From Atopobium sp. (GTDB lineage Bacteria; Actinomycetota; Coriobacteriia; Coriobacteriales; Atopobiaceae): a stretch of DNA of 64,000 bases. Each line of letters starts with the position of its first letter. The stretch's first letter is position 1. The notes under the pieces are model-generated. The model saw only the letters and a list, made by a program, of their open reading frames with translations, was not told the origin of the DNA and did not search any database. The stretch is taken from NCBI GenBank assembly GCA_015258715.1, contig JABZHR010000002.1, positions 62,001 through 126,000 on the forward strand. The letters are read 5' to 3'. Made by a program: the position numbers and the translations under genes. This document shows, one piece after another, positions 45,402 to 54,050 of the stretch.

Positions 45402-46457
45402 TTGGGTAGTGCACCATCACCTCATACCCTTACGTTTTCTGCCTACGACGTCTGTGAACTCTGCCCAAGGCGTTGCCATGCTCAAAGAAACGCTGGTAAA
45501 GCGGGCCTTTGTGGAGCTTCAAGCACCATTCGTGTGGCTCGTTCAGCGCTGCACTTTTGGGAGGAGCCTCCCATCTCGGGCGAGGCCGGATCAGGCGCAA
45601 TTTTCTTCACAGGTTGCCCGCTCAGATGCGTATTCTGCCAAAATCACCAGATCTCGCAAGAGGGTTTTGGCAAGCCAGTCACAACTGAACGCCTTGCCCA
45701 GATGATGCTTGAGCTTGAAGCTCAGGGTGCGCTCAACATCAACCTTGTAACTCCCTTGCACTTCTCGCCACACATAATTGAAGCAGTTACGCTGGCAAAA
45801 GAGGCGGGGCTCACACTTCCAATTGTGTGCAATACCTCGGGATATGAGCTGCCAGAGGTGGTACAGAAAGTTTCGAGAGTCATTGATATCTGGTTGACAG
45901 ACGTCAAGTACGCAGACCCTGCACTGGCAAAAGAGCTCTCGTACGCAGCAGATTACCCCGAGATGTCTATGGCCGCGCTTGAAGTTATGCATGACTCGGT
46001 GATGAGTCGTGGCGGTCGCAAGCTTGACGATGACGGTCGCATGTTGCAGGGCATCATTGTGCGTCACCTGGTCATGCCCACGCACGCGGACGATTCTTGC
46101 GAGGTGCTCAACCGCGTCTGGAATCTTTGTCATAATGATGTAGACGTATCAATCATGAATCAGTACACGCCCAACGAGCGCATGCGCGCGGCTGGCGGTC
46201 CGCTTTCTGGAACGCTTTCTGACGAGGAGTACGAGTTGGTGCTCTGTCATGCGGATGACCTGGGCTTTGAGAACCTGTGGTGGCAGGAGGGTGGAACCGT
46301 CTCCGAGAGTTTTGTGCCAGCCTTTGACGCAACAGGCGTTGAGGGTCCCGCGCTCAAGCTTCGCACGGCTCGCGGCAACGCCACCGACGCCTGTGCCGCT
46401 GGCCATGCCGCCAACGACGCCACCACCAGCATCCCCGATACGCAAACCGAGGAGTAA
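45402..46457 (+). CDS. Radical-SAM protein, PflA/PflX-like
   Basis: 351 residues. An N-terminal Cys-rich segment (CELCPRRCHAQRNAGKAGLC) precedes the radical-SAM cluster motif CPLRCVFCQN (CxxxCxxC) near residue 73, followed by LVTPLHFSPHIIEA, LPIVCNTSGYE and IWLTDVKYADP, and MNQYTPNERMRA. This is the family annotated as pyruvate-formate-lyase-activating-enzyme-like (PflX), whose targets are mostly unknown. No glycyl-radical enzyme gene is nearby. The start is TTG 45402, ten bases after AGGAGG. The last 35 residues form an Ala/Thr/Asp-rich tail absent from the family core. A small coiled-coil gene starts two bases later. Confidence 0.85.
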   Translation: MGSAPSPHTLTFSAYDVCELCPRRCHAQRNAGKAGLCGASSTIRVARSALHFWEEPPISGEAGSGAIFFTGCPLRCVFCQNHQISQEGFGKPVTTERLAQMMLELEAQGALNINLVTPLHFSPHIIEAVTLAKEAGLTLPIVCNTSGYELPEVVQKVSRVIDIWLTDVKYADPALAKELSYAADYPEMSMAALEVMHDSVMSRGGRKLDDDGRMLQGIIVRHLVMPTHADDSCEVLNRVWNLCHNDVDVSIMNQYTPNERMRAAGGPLSGTLSDEEYELVLCHADDLGFENLWWQEGGTVSESFVPAFDATGVEGPALKLRTARGNATDACAAGHAANDATTSIPDTQTEE

Positions 46458-46459
46458 CC

Positions 46460-46912
46460 ATGTCTGTCGAGAAACCCGAAGAGCTCCAAACCACCCCAGC
46501 GCCACAGGCGGCTGCGCTCACGGACGCGGAGCGCGCCGAGCTGGAAGCACTTCGTGCAGAGAAAGAGCGCAGGGAGCTCGAGGCTCTTCGCGCAGAGAAG
46601 GAGCGCGCTGAGCTTGAGGAGCTTCGTGCCGAGAAGACCCGTGCAGTCCAAGCAGAAGCGCAAGAGCAAGCAGAGGCAGCCGCCGCTGAAGACGCTCAGA
46701 TTGTTGCAGCTCAGCAGCGTGCTGCACGTCAGGCAGCTCAGCAGGAGGCCGAGCAAATTCGTCGCATTCAGGAGCAGCGCGCAAAGGGCCGTGCTCTCAT
46801 GGAGCCAGATGAGGACGACGAAGACATCAAAATGCCTCTGGGGCAAAAAATTGTTATTGGAACTGTGGTAATTCTCGCAGTTATCTTTGTTGTAAGCCAA
46901 TTTATTTTGTAG
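46460..46912 (+). CDS. Small coiled-coil protein with C-terminal membrane anchor
   Basis: 150 residues of unknown function. Residues about 22-65 are a near-perfect repeat of LEALRAEKERxE units, predicted as a strong charged coiled coil; residues 66-115 continue as an Ala/Gln/Glu-rich helix; an acidic patch (EPDEDDEDI) precedes one hydrophobic helix (KIVIGTVVILAVIFVVSQFIL) at the extreme C-terminus, so it is tail-anchored with the coil in the cytoplasm. It starts two bases after the radical-SAM gene and is surely co-transcribed. No family recognised; a scaffold or partner role is a guess. Confidence 0.75.
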   Translation: MSVEKPEELQTTPAPQAAALTDAERAELEALRAEKERRELEALRAEKERAELEELRAEKTRAVQAEAQEQAEAAAAEDAQIVAAQQRAARQAAQQEAEQIRRIQEQRAKGRALMEPDEDDEDIKMPLGQKIVIGTVVILAVIFVVSQFIL

Positions 46913-46972
46913 GACTGCTACTCTAGATATATCGTCTCACTGTCAGTTTTTGACCAATCGAAAAGAGCAACT

Positions 46973-48469
46973 ATGTCACTCACTGATCGTACCAAACCCT
47001 CAGACGTTAGCCTTAATACAGACTTGTATGAGCTCACGATGGCTCAAGGTTATTGGGAAGCCGGTCTTGTTGATGCAGAGGCATGCTTTACCGCATTCTT
47101 CCGCGAGAACCCCTTTAATGGTGGATTTGCAATTTCTTGTGGTACTGGTCAAATTGCTGACTTAGTTGAAAACTTTATCTATGAAGACGACGATATTGAC
47201 TACCTGGCAAGCATTAATTCTCCTGGTGGCGGTCGTCTCTTTAAGCCAGCATTCCTTGAGTTTTTGCGCAACCACAAGCTCAATGTAACCATTGATGCAA
47301 TCCCCGAGGGAGAGCTTGTTTTCCCACGCGAGCCTATGGTCCGCGTAGAGGGCTCCATTGTTGATTGTCAGCTCATTGAGACCGCCCTGCTCAACCTGGT
47401 TAACTTCCAGACTTTGGCAGCAACTAAGTGCGCACGCGTTATCAAGGCAGCTCAGGGCAATCCAGTTTCTGACTTTGGCCTGCGTCGTGCGCAGGGTCCA
47501 GACGGTGGTCTGGCAGTTGCTCGCGCTTCCTATATTGCGGGTGCTTCAAGCACTTCAAATGTCCTTGCTGGCAAAATCTACGGCATTCCTGTTTTTGGTA
47601 CCCACGCACACTCTTGGGTAATGTCGTTCGATACTGAGCTTGATGCCTTTAGGGCGTTTGCAAAATCTAGCCCAACTAACTGCTCACTTCTGCTTGATAC
47701 CTATGATGTTCACGAAGGCATCAAGAACGCCATCATTGTGGCAAAAGAGATGGAGGAGCGCGGTGAGCGCTTGAATGCTGTTCGTATTGACTCCGGAGAC
47801 CTTGCGCGCCTTTCTAAGGAAGCTCGCAAGGCGTTTGACGAGGCTGACCTTCCTTACATTAAGATTTCTGTTTCAAATGATCTTGACGAGTACACCATCC
47901 AGTCGCTGTTTGCTCAGGGCGCACCTATTGACGCTTTTGGTGTTGGTACCAAGCTTGCTACCTGCGACCCTCAGCCTTCGCTTGGCGGCGTCTATAAGCT
48001 AACCGCTCGTCGTCAGTCTTCCACTGAGCCTTGGACTCCTGTTATCAAGCTGTCCGAGATGGCTTACAAGCGTACCGTCCCAGGCATTCAGCACATTCGC
48101 CGCTTCTACGATGCAAACGGCTGCCCTGCAGGCGACATGATTTTTGACCCAGATTACCTGGTAACCAAGAGTCCAGAGTCTAAGGCAACTGTTGTCGACA
48201 TCATTGACCCGTATTCAACTCACAAGCTTGAAGGAACTTCTCGCGAGCTGATGGTAAGACTGGTAGAAGGCGGCAAGCGTGTAGGGGAGAGCGAGTCTAT
48301 TGAGGTTGCTCGCGATCGCTGCCACGCTGCGCTTATGCACCTGGATGCAGCGTATACACGTTTCTTGAACCCTCAGATTTATCCTGTGGGTCTTGAGCGC
48401 GGTCTGGCCAATTTGCGTCACGAACTTGCTGCTCAACATCAGGTAAAATCTTCCGAGGAAACTGAGTAG
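46973..48469 (+). CDS. pncB: Nicotinate phosphoribosyltransferase
   Basis: Joins nicotinate to PRPP in NAD salvage. 498 residues with NTDLYELTMAQGYW at the start (substrate Tyr), FRENPFNGGFAISCGT, FRRAQ-type FGLRRAQGPDGGL, GTHAHSWVMSF (catalytic His region), LLLDTYDVHEGI, AVRIDSGDLARLS and GVGTKLATC. All family blocks are present. It lies upstream of argS, separated by 79 bases. Confidence 0.95.
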   Translation: MSLTDRTKPSDVSLNTDLYELTMAQGYWEAGLVDAEACFTAFFRENPFNGGFAISCGTGQIADLVENFIYEDDDIDYLASINSPGGGRLFKPAFLEFLRNHKLNVTIDAIPEGELVFPREPMVRVEGSIVDCQLIETALLNLVNFQTLAATKCARVIKAAQGNPVSDFGLRRAQGPDGGLAVARASYIAGASSTSNVLAGKIYGIPVFGTHAHSWVMSFDTELDAFRAFAKSSPTNCSLLLDTYDVHEGIKNAIIVAKEMEERGERLNAVRIDSGDLARLSKEARKAFDEADLPYIKISVSNDLDEYTIQSLFAQGAPIDAFGVGTKLATCDPQPSLGGVYKLTARRQSSTEPWTPVIKLSEMAYKRTVPGIQHIRRFYDANGCPAGDMIFDPDYLVTKSPESKATVVDIIDPYSTHKLEGTSRELMVRLVEGGKRVGESESIEVARDRCHAALMHLDAAYTRFLNPQIYPVGLERGLANLRHELAAQHQVKSSEETE

Positions 48470-48548
48470 TCCTCTAGAGCTACACAACTAACTACACAAC
48501 CAACCACGTAATTACGCTGCACACGTGCACTGAATTTAAAGGAGAACC

Positions 48549-50393
48549 ATGCGCGAGAAGATCGAGGAACTTGTACGTCAAGCCTTGGCAGATGCCCAGG
48601 CTGCGGGTAAGTTGCCTGAATTCCAGATTGATGATGTGGGACTTGAGCGCCCACAGGATTCATCAAATGGTGACTGGTCTTCTACGGTTGCAATGCGTTC
48701 TGCAAAGCTGGCACACAAAGCACCGCGCGATATTGCAGCAGCTCTTGTGGCACATATTGCTGAGGATGCGCAGATTGAGCGCGTTGAGGTTGCAGGTCCT
48801 GGCTTTGTAAACTTCTATCTGTCAACTGCTGCGGGCAATGAGATTTTTAACACCGTTCGTGAGCAGGGCGCCGATTTTGGTCGTTCTACCTTTGGCGCTG
48901 GCCAGAAAGTTCAGGTAGAGTACGTTTCTGCAAACCCTGTTGGTCCTCTGCATATTGGTCATGGCCGTTGGGCAGCGCTGGGAGACTCTCTAAGCCGCAT
49001 TCTTGCCTTCACAGGCTATAACGTTGAGCGCGAGTACTACGTCAACGATCATGGCTCTCAGATGGATGTCTTTGGTCACTCCATCTCTAAGCGCTACCTG
49101 CAGCTTATTGACATCATGCAGAAGCGCGACATTGACGCTGATGCAGCTGCGCAGGTGCTTGCAGAAGATCGCAACGCTTACGTTGCAGATGAAGACGATG
49201 CTCATCCAGAGGAGCATCCGTTTACTGACGAGTTTATCAACTCTCTTGGCGGCAATGCATACGCCGGAGACTACATTGTTGACCTGGGTCTTTTCTTCCT
49301 TAAAAATGACGGAGAGATCTGGGCAGACAAGTCTGAAGATGAGCGCATGATAGAGTTCCGTGAGCGCGGCTACAAGATGATGCTTGAGTCCATCAAAAAT
49401 ACCTGCCACAACGCCCGTGCTGACTTTGATGTTTGGTTCTCTGAGCGTTCTTTGTATGTCAAGGATGACCAGGGTAAAGACGCTGTTGACCGCGCACTTG
49501 ATGCTCTTGATAAGCTCGGCTACCTGTATCGTTCTGACGAGGGCGCACTGTTCTTCCGTTCCACTGATTTTGGTGACGATAAGGACCGTGTGCTCATCAA
49601 AACAAATGGCGAGTATACCTATTTTGCTTCCGACGTTGCGTACCACTGGAACAAGTTCCAGCGTGTTGACCACGTTATTGATATTTGGGGAGCAGATCAC
49701 CACGGCTATATCCAGCGTGTTCGCTCTGCTGCCACTGCCCTTGGTTACCCAACTCAGTTCGAGGTTTTGCTTGGTCAGCTGGTCAACCTGCTTAGAAACG
49801 GTGTTGCCGTCAGAATGTCTAAGCGTAAGGGAACTGGTATCCACTTTGACGAGCTTCTCGCCGAGGTTGGTGTTGATGCAACGCGCTACACCCTTGTTTC
49901 AAAGTCTTCCAACCAGATGATTGACTTTGACATTGAGCAGGTAAAGCGTCAGGACAGCTCTAATCCTGTGTATTACGTTCAGTATGCTCACGCTCGTATT
50001 TGCTCTATTTTGCGCCGCGCTGCTGGCGTTGACCTTGAAGAGGCTAAGGCGCTTGGTATGGACGCCGTTGCAGATAAGGCTATTGGCTCTGAGGTAGATC
50101 TCGGACTGCTCTCTGATGCAGCTGAGCAGGCGCTTGCTCGTAAGCTTTTTGAGTTCCCAGGTCTTGTTGAGGGTTGTGCTCGCGATAGGGCACCATTCCG
50201 CATTACGCACTATATTGAAGAGCTTGCCGGTCAGTTCCACGCATTCTATACCGTTTGCCAGGTACTTCCTTCTGAGGGACGTCCACTGGACGCAGAGCTT
50301 TCTAAGGCTCGTCTTGCTGCGTGTGATGCAACTCGTCGCGTACTTGCAATTGCTCTTGATCTGATTGGTGTTTCTGCTCCTGAAGCGATGTAA
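48549..50393 (+). CDS. argS: Arginyl-tRNA synthetase
   Basis: Class I synthetase, 614 residues. The N-terminal Add-1 domain contains the EFQIDDVGLERPQDSSNGDW region; the HIGH motif is in SANPVGPLHIGHGRWAALGD; DVWFSERSLY and YFASDVAYHWNKF follow; the KMSKS position has RMSKRKGTG near residue 425; the C-terminal anticodon-binding domain includes YYVQYAHARICSILRRA and ITHYIEELAGQFHAFY. GGAG precedes the ATG. A hairpin terminator lies just downstream. Confidence 0.97.
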   Translation: MREKIEELVRQALADAQAAGKLPEFQIDDVGLERPQDSSNGDWSSTVAMRSAKLAHKAPRDIAAALVAHIAEDAQIERVEVAGPGFVNFYLSTAAGNEIFNTVREQGADFGRSTFGAGQKVQVEYVSANPVGPLHIGHGRWAALGDSLSRILAFTGYNVEREYYVNDHGSQMDVFGHSISKRYLQLIDIMQKRDIDADAAAQVLAEDRNAYVADEDDAHPEEHPFTDEFINSLGGNAYAGDYIVDLGLFFLKNDGEIWADKSEDERMIEFRERGYKMMLESIKNTCHNARADFDVWFSERSLYVKDDQGKDAVDRALDALDKLGYLYRSDEGALFFRSTDFGDDKDRVLIKTNGEYTYFASDVAYHWNKFQRVDHVIDIWGADHHGYIQRVRSAATALGYPTQFEVLLGQLVNLLRNGVAVRMSKRKGTGIHFDELLAEVGVDATRYTLVSKSSNQMIDFDIEQVKRQDSSNPVYYVQYAHARICSILRRAAGVDLEEAKALGMDAVADKAIGSEVDLGLLSDAAEQALARKLFEFPGLVEGCARDRAPFRITHYIEELAGQFHAFYTVCQVLPSEGRPLDAELSKARLAACDATRRVLAIALDLIGVSAPEAM

Positions 50394-50421
50394 ACGATAG
50401 CTAACTATGTTGTTTTGTCAT

Positions 50422-50456
50422 GATACCGTGCAAGTATTGAATACCTGCACGGTATC
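50422..50456 (+). terminator. Hairpin after argS
   Basis: GATACCGTGCA and TGCACGGTATC form an 11-base-pair stem with a 13-base loop, followed by a short weak T tract. Probably the argS terminator. Confidence 0.7.
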
Positions 50457-50723
50457 TTTAGTGAATTTCTCCAGATAATTTACACATTTCTCCGTTATGT
50501 AAAAAATTTTTTAATGTATAAAAGAGATAATAAAATTAATATTTATTACTTAAATTTAATATTTCAGCATGTAAAAGCCTATTTTGATGTCATATAAGCA
50601 CCATTTTCTAACATATTTCTGACTAACTATTGTTTTGTCCCCACGTTAACACGTGTTTTTTTAGGGGTATACTCATTATGCGAGCAAATAGTAAATGGTT
50701 CGGGCATAAGAGTGGAGGTCTCT
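50457..50723 (+). other. AT-rich intergenic region with MarR-gene promoter
   Basis: About 270 bases, clearly richer in A and T than the neighbours, with no credible gene on either strand. A promoter candidate is visible near its end: TTAACA at 50646-50651, a 16-base spacer and TATACT at 50668-50673, placing transcription start near 50680 and the regulator start 40 bases later. Nothing else recognised. Confidence 0.55.
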
Positions 50724-51404
50724 ATGGAACTTCGCGAGTACATGTCCATTCGCAGGTCTTACAACTTGGTTAGAAGAGTGGTGCCTGCTAACAGACGACT
50801 CACGTTTGAAGAGTTTGCTATTTTGTGTCGCCTCAATGTGAAGGGCGCTCCTGTTAAGACTTCAGAAATTGCCGAGTATCAGAGTGCTCTTCGTCCTACG
50901 ATTACTCATCGTACCTCGCACCTGGCAAGGCTTGGTTTCATCAAGAGAGATGAAGGCGCCATTGATCGACGCAACGTAGTGTGTATCATCACAGAAAAGG
51001 GTGTAGAAGCAGTTGAGGAGCTGTCCAAGCTTACCTGTGCTCGTATTGCACCCGGTCAGGCGCTTTCACGTACTTCGTTTGAGCGCATCGTCATGTATGT
51101 TGACGCTATGGGAGCTCTGTATTGCAGGGCAGCAGATATGGTCCTTCTTGCAATTCTAGATTCTCCTAAAGACGCTCTTTCGATTACAGAGATTGTTGAC
51201 GCGCTTGGTCTTTTGCAGCCAACGGTTTCTATGTCTCTGACTGCTTTGGCAGAAAGTGGCCTGGTACAGCGCAAACATGACGATGCTCTTTCAAGAAGAG
51301 TAACTATGGTTGAGCTCACGCCTCAAGGCAAGACCTATATCAAAGAAATCGTTCAGCAAATTGAAGATATTATTGTTAAAAGAAAGAGCCGTACAGCTGT
51401 TTAA
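50724..51404 (+). CDS. Tandem double winged-helix regulator (MarR-like, two domains)
   Basis: 226 residues containing two MarR-type winged helices in one chain. The first (about 20-105) has LTFEEFAILCRL, VKTSEIAEYQSALRPTITHR, LARLGFIKRDEGAIDRRNVV and ITEKGVEAVEEL. The second (about 130-222) repeats the plan: MVLLAILDS, LSITEIVDALGLLQPTVSMS, LAESGLVQRKHDDALSRRVT and LTPQGKTYIKEI. MarR proteins normally act as dimers with one such domain per chain, so this could be a single-chain pseudo-dimer. ATG 50724 is chosen, five bases after GGAGG. Target and ligand unknown; it stands alone between argS and rho. Confidence 0.82.
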   Translation: MELREYMSIRRSYNLVRRVVPANRRLTFEEFAILCRLNVKGAPVKTSEIAEYQSALRPTITHRTSHLARLGFIKRDEGAIDRRNVVCIITEKGVEAVEELSKLTCARIAPGQALSRTSFERIVMYVDAMGALYCRAADMVLLAILDSPKDALSITEIVDALGLLQPTVSMSLTALAESGLVQRKHDDALSRRVTMVELTPQGKTYIKEIVQQIEDIIVKRKSRTAV

Positions 51405-51480
51405 ATGATTTATGCAGATTAAAGAAATCTAGAAGATGGGTTTCTCGAGGTTTAAGGGTTAGTGGTTATAAATCCCCATT

Positions 51481-51533
51481 TGCCCGTTTTATGGTGAATT
51501 TTATTTATTTTTTCATCATAAGGCGGGCATTTT
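51481..51533 (+). terminator. Long hairpin between the MarR-like gene and rho
   Basis: Bases 51481-51498 and 51512-51529 pair without mismatch over 18 positions (three G-T pairs) around an AT-only 13-base loop, followed by TTTTC. It ends the regulator transcript or attenuates rho, which begins 114 bases later. Confidence 0.8.
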
Positions 51534-51646
51534 CGTGGTATATTCCTTTTGGATTTGCACCTATTTGATTTTGTTTGTTATCCCTTCATCATATTTCTCA
51601 CGTATTTTTACAGATTATTTTGATGAGCAAACAGAGAGGTTTGTAC

Positions 51647-53752
51647 ATGTCGGACGAAACATCTTCGGTCCAAAATGATTCTTTAAATGATGTAGAAAAT
51701 ACTCCAGCACCACGTAGACGTGGTAGACCTCGCAAGAGTGAAAATAGTAATTCAGAAAATTCAACTTCACAAAATACCAATTCTGAGGTAACTGAAGAAA
51801 AGGCCTCTAATTCATCCGCTGCAAAGCGTCGTCGCGGTCGTCCAACTAAAAAAGAGACCGAGGCGCGTCGTGCGGTAGAGGCTGTTGTGGCAGAGGCTAT
51901 GAACGCAGCAGGCATTACAGAGCCACCAAAGCGCCGTCGTGGCCGTCCTAGCAAAGAAGAGATGGAAGAGCGTGCTCTTCATGAGCGTGCCCTTGAAGTT
52001 GCACAGGCAGAGGTTCTCGCTCAGGTTCAGGCAGGTGGCAAGGTTTCTTCTGACGTTGTAGACACTGATCGCCTTACCAAGATTGTTCAGGACGCAACTC
52101 AGCCTTCTGCAGAGGTAACTCCGGCTCCTGCCTTTACTAAAGCAGAGGCAGAGGGTGCAGCTGGCCAGAATGACAATGCGGCTCAGAAGAACTTTGCTGA
52201 AGAGCAGGGTAGTGTTGAGCAGCAGGATGGTGCAGCTCAGGAGCAGGCTTCTGGTGCAGTAGCAGATTCCGATGCAGCTCCAGCAGAGCGTCCAGGGCGT
52301 TCTCGTACGGGTGCAGCACGTCGTCGACATCGTAATGCTGAGCCAAAAGAAGCGGCTCAGGAGGGCGAGAAGACACAGGAAAACGCACACGCCAACAACC
52401 AGGAGCGTCCTTCTCGCGATCGTAGACAGAACAACCAGCGCAACAAGAATCGCAAGCAGGGCCAGGCAAGCGAGCCATCGCTTTCCAAAGAGGCTCTGCA
52501 AGAGATGAAGCTTTCTGAGCTTCGTGCTAAGGCAACTGAGCTGGGCATTGAGTACGCAGGCGTTCATAAGTCTGATTTGATTGAGCTTGTATACGCTGCA
52601 TCTGCAGCTGCTGAGGGCTTTAAGACTGTTGAGGGTATTCTTCAGATTAGCAACGAAGGCTACGGCTGGATTCGTACAGGTAATTACATGGAAGGCGATG
52701 ACGACGCCTTTGTCCACCAGCAGATTATTAGAAATCTTGGTCTGCGCCCGGGTGATAGCGTCTTGGGCATGGTGGGACCTGCTCGCGTAAATAGCAAATA
52801 TCCACCACTGCTTAAGGTTACCCAGGTCAACGGTGGGGAAGTTGAGGGTCTTAAGGACCGTCCTCGCTTCAAAGACCTGACTCCAATTTTCCCAGATCAG
52901 CCTCTTACAATGGAGCACGGTAAAGACTCCATTACAGGCCGTGCAATTGATCTGGTGGCTCCTATTGGTAAGGGTCAGCGTGGCTTGATTGTCTCGCCTC
53001 CAAAGGCAGGTAAGACCACCATTTTGAAGCGTATTTGCCAGTCTATTACCACCAACAATCCTGAGGTCCACCTCTTCTGCCTCTTGGTAGACGAGCGCCC
53101 TGAGGAAGTTACGGACATGGAGCGCTCCATTAAGGGCACCGTTGTTGCTTCAACTTTTGATATGCCAGCAGAGAATCACACCGTTGTCTCGGAGCTTGTC
53201 ATTGAGCGAGCAAAGCGTCTGGTTGAGATGGGCCAGGACGTTGTGGTTATCCTGGACTCCATTACACGTCTTGCTCGTGCATATAACCTGGCCATTCCTG
53301 CATCTGGCCGCATTCTTTCTGGTGGTGTTGACTCCGCAGCTCTGTATCCACCAAAGAAGTTCTTGGGTGCAGCTCGAAACATCGAGAACGGCGGCTCGCT
53401 CACCATCATTGCGTCTGCTCTGGTAGACACGGGCTCCAAGATGGACGAGGTCATCTTCGAGGAGTTCAAGGGCACCGGCAACATGGAGCTTAAGCTTGAT
53501 CGCGATCTTGCTGATCGTCGTATCTTCCCAGCTATTGATCCTGTTTCTTCTGGTACTCGTAATGAGGACCTGCTCATTAAGCCAGAGCTTCAGCCTATGG
53601 TTTGGGGCGTTCGCCGCATCCTTGCAGGCTTCAATAACACCGAGCGTGCAACTACTGCTCTTATCAGTGGCCTTAAGCAGACCGACAACAACCAGGACTT
53701 CCTGATTAGATCTGCAAAGAAGGCTGCACAGTCTGACTATCCACAGAATTAG
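51647..53752 (+). CDS. rho: Transcription termination factor Rho with AT-hook-like N-terminal extension
   Basis: 701 residues; Rho without extensions has about 420. Residues 1-285 are an extension with three basic AT-hook-like motifs, [19 protein letters not shown] and [10 protein letters not shown] (near 22, 57 and 92), then Gln/Ala/Glu-rich and Arg/Asn-rich disordered sequence. The Rho core follows: Rho_N ([15 protein letters not shown]), RNA-binding cold-shock domain ([17 protein letters not shown]), Walker [11 protein letters not shown], Walker [17 protein letters not shown]-loop and R-loop regions. ATG 51647 has GAGAGG seven bases upstream. Long basic inserts are known for actinobacterial Rho, but DNA-binding-type motifs at the N-terminus are notable. 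Confidence 0.96.
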   Translation: MSDETSSVQNDSLNDVENTPAPRRRGRPRKSENSNSENSTSQNTNSEVTEEKASNSSAAKRRRGRPTKKETEARRAVEAVVAEAMNAAGITEPPKRRRGRPSKEEMEERALHERALEVAQAEVLAQVQAGGKVSSDVVDTDRLTKIVQDATQPSAEVTPAPAFTKAEAEGAAGQNDNAAQKNFAEEQGSVEQQDGAAQEQASGAVADSDAAPAERPGRSRTGAARRRHRNAEPKEAAQEGEKTQENAHANNQERPSRDRRQNNQRNKNRKQGQASEPSLSKEALQEMKLSELRAKATELGIEYAGVHKSDLIELVYAASAAAEGFKTVEGILQISNEGYGWIRTGNYMEGDDDAFVHQQIIRNLGLRPGDSVLGMVGPARVNSKYPPLLKVTQVNGGEVEGLKDRPRFKDLTPIFPDQPLTMEHGKDSITGRAIDLVAPIGKGQRGLIVSPPKAGKTTILKRICQSITTNNPEVHLFCLLVDERPEEVTDMERSIKGTVVASTFDMPAENHTVVSELVIERAKRLVEMGQDVVVILDSITRLARAYNLAIPASGRILSGGVDSAALYPPKKFLGAARNIENGGSLTIIASALVDTGSKMDEVIFEEFKGTGNMELKLDRDLADRRIFPAIDPVSSGTRNEDLLIKPELQPMVWGVRRILAGFNNTERATTALISGLKQTDNNQDFLIRSAKKAAQSDYPQN

Positions 53753-53772
53753 TCAATGTAAGATATGACTTA

Positions 53773-53814
53773 AGAAGTGCTTTCCAGCTATTGTTGGAAG
53801 GCACTTCTTTTTTT
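53773..53814 (+). terminator. Rho-independent terminator after rho
   Basis: AGAAGTGC plus TTTCCA pair with TTGGAA plus GCACTTCT (one extra G on the 3' side) and are followed by TTTTTT. Confidence 0.93.
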
Positions 53815-54050
53815 CTCGTCATTTTGTTGAATAACTGCCAAAGAATTATGAAAAAGTTTTAAAGACGCTGTAAAAAATAACGAATTACGCTATAGTCATT
53901 TCTAACAGCACAATTATGTGTTGCAGCGGATTATACAAAGATGAAATGAAGCCCACCCGTTGCTCACGTCGCCCGTATTGGGTTTAGTAGCATATGCAAA
54001 TTTAGCGTGTGTCTTCATGCATCTTCTTAGCGTTTGTAGGGGGAGTATGT
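53815..54050 (+). other. Intergenic region upstream of an unknown secreted/membrane protein gene
   Basis: About 235 AT-rich bases after the rho terminator. TATAGT near 53893 is a possible -10 element, which would leave a leader of about 150 bases before the next gene. No gene or convincing RNA fold is visible. Confidence 0.4.
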
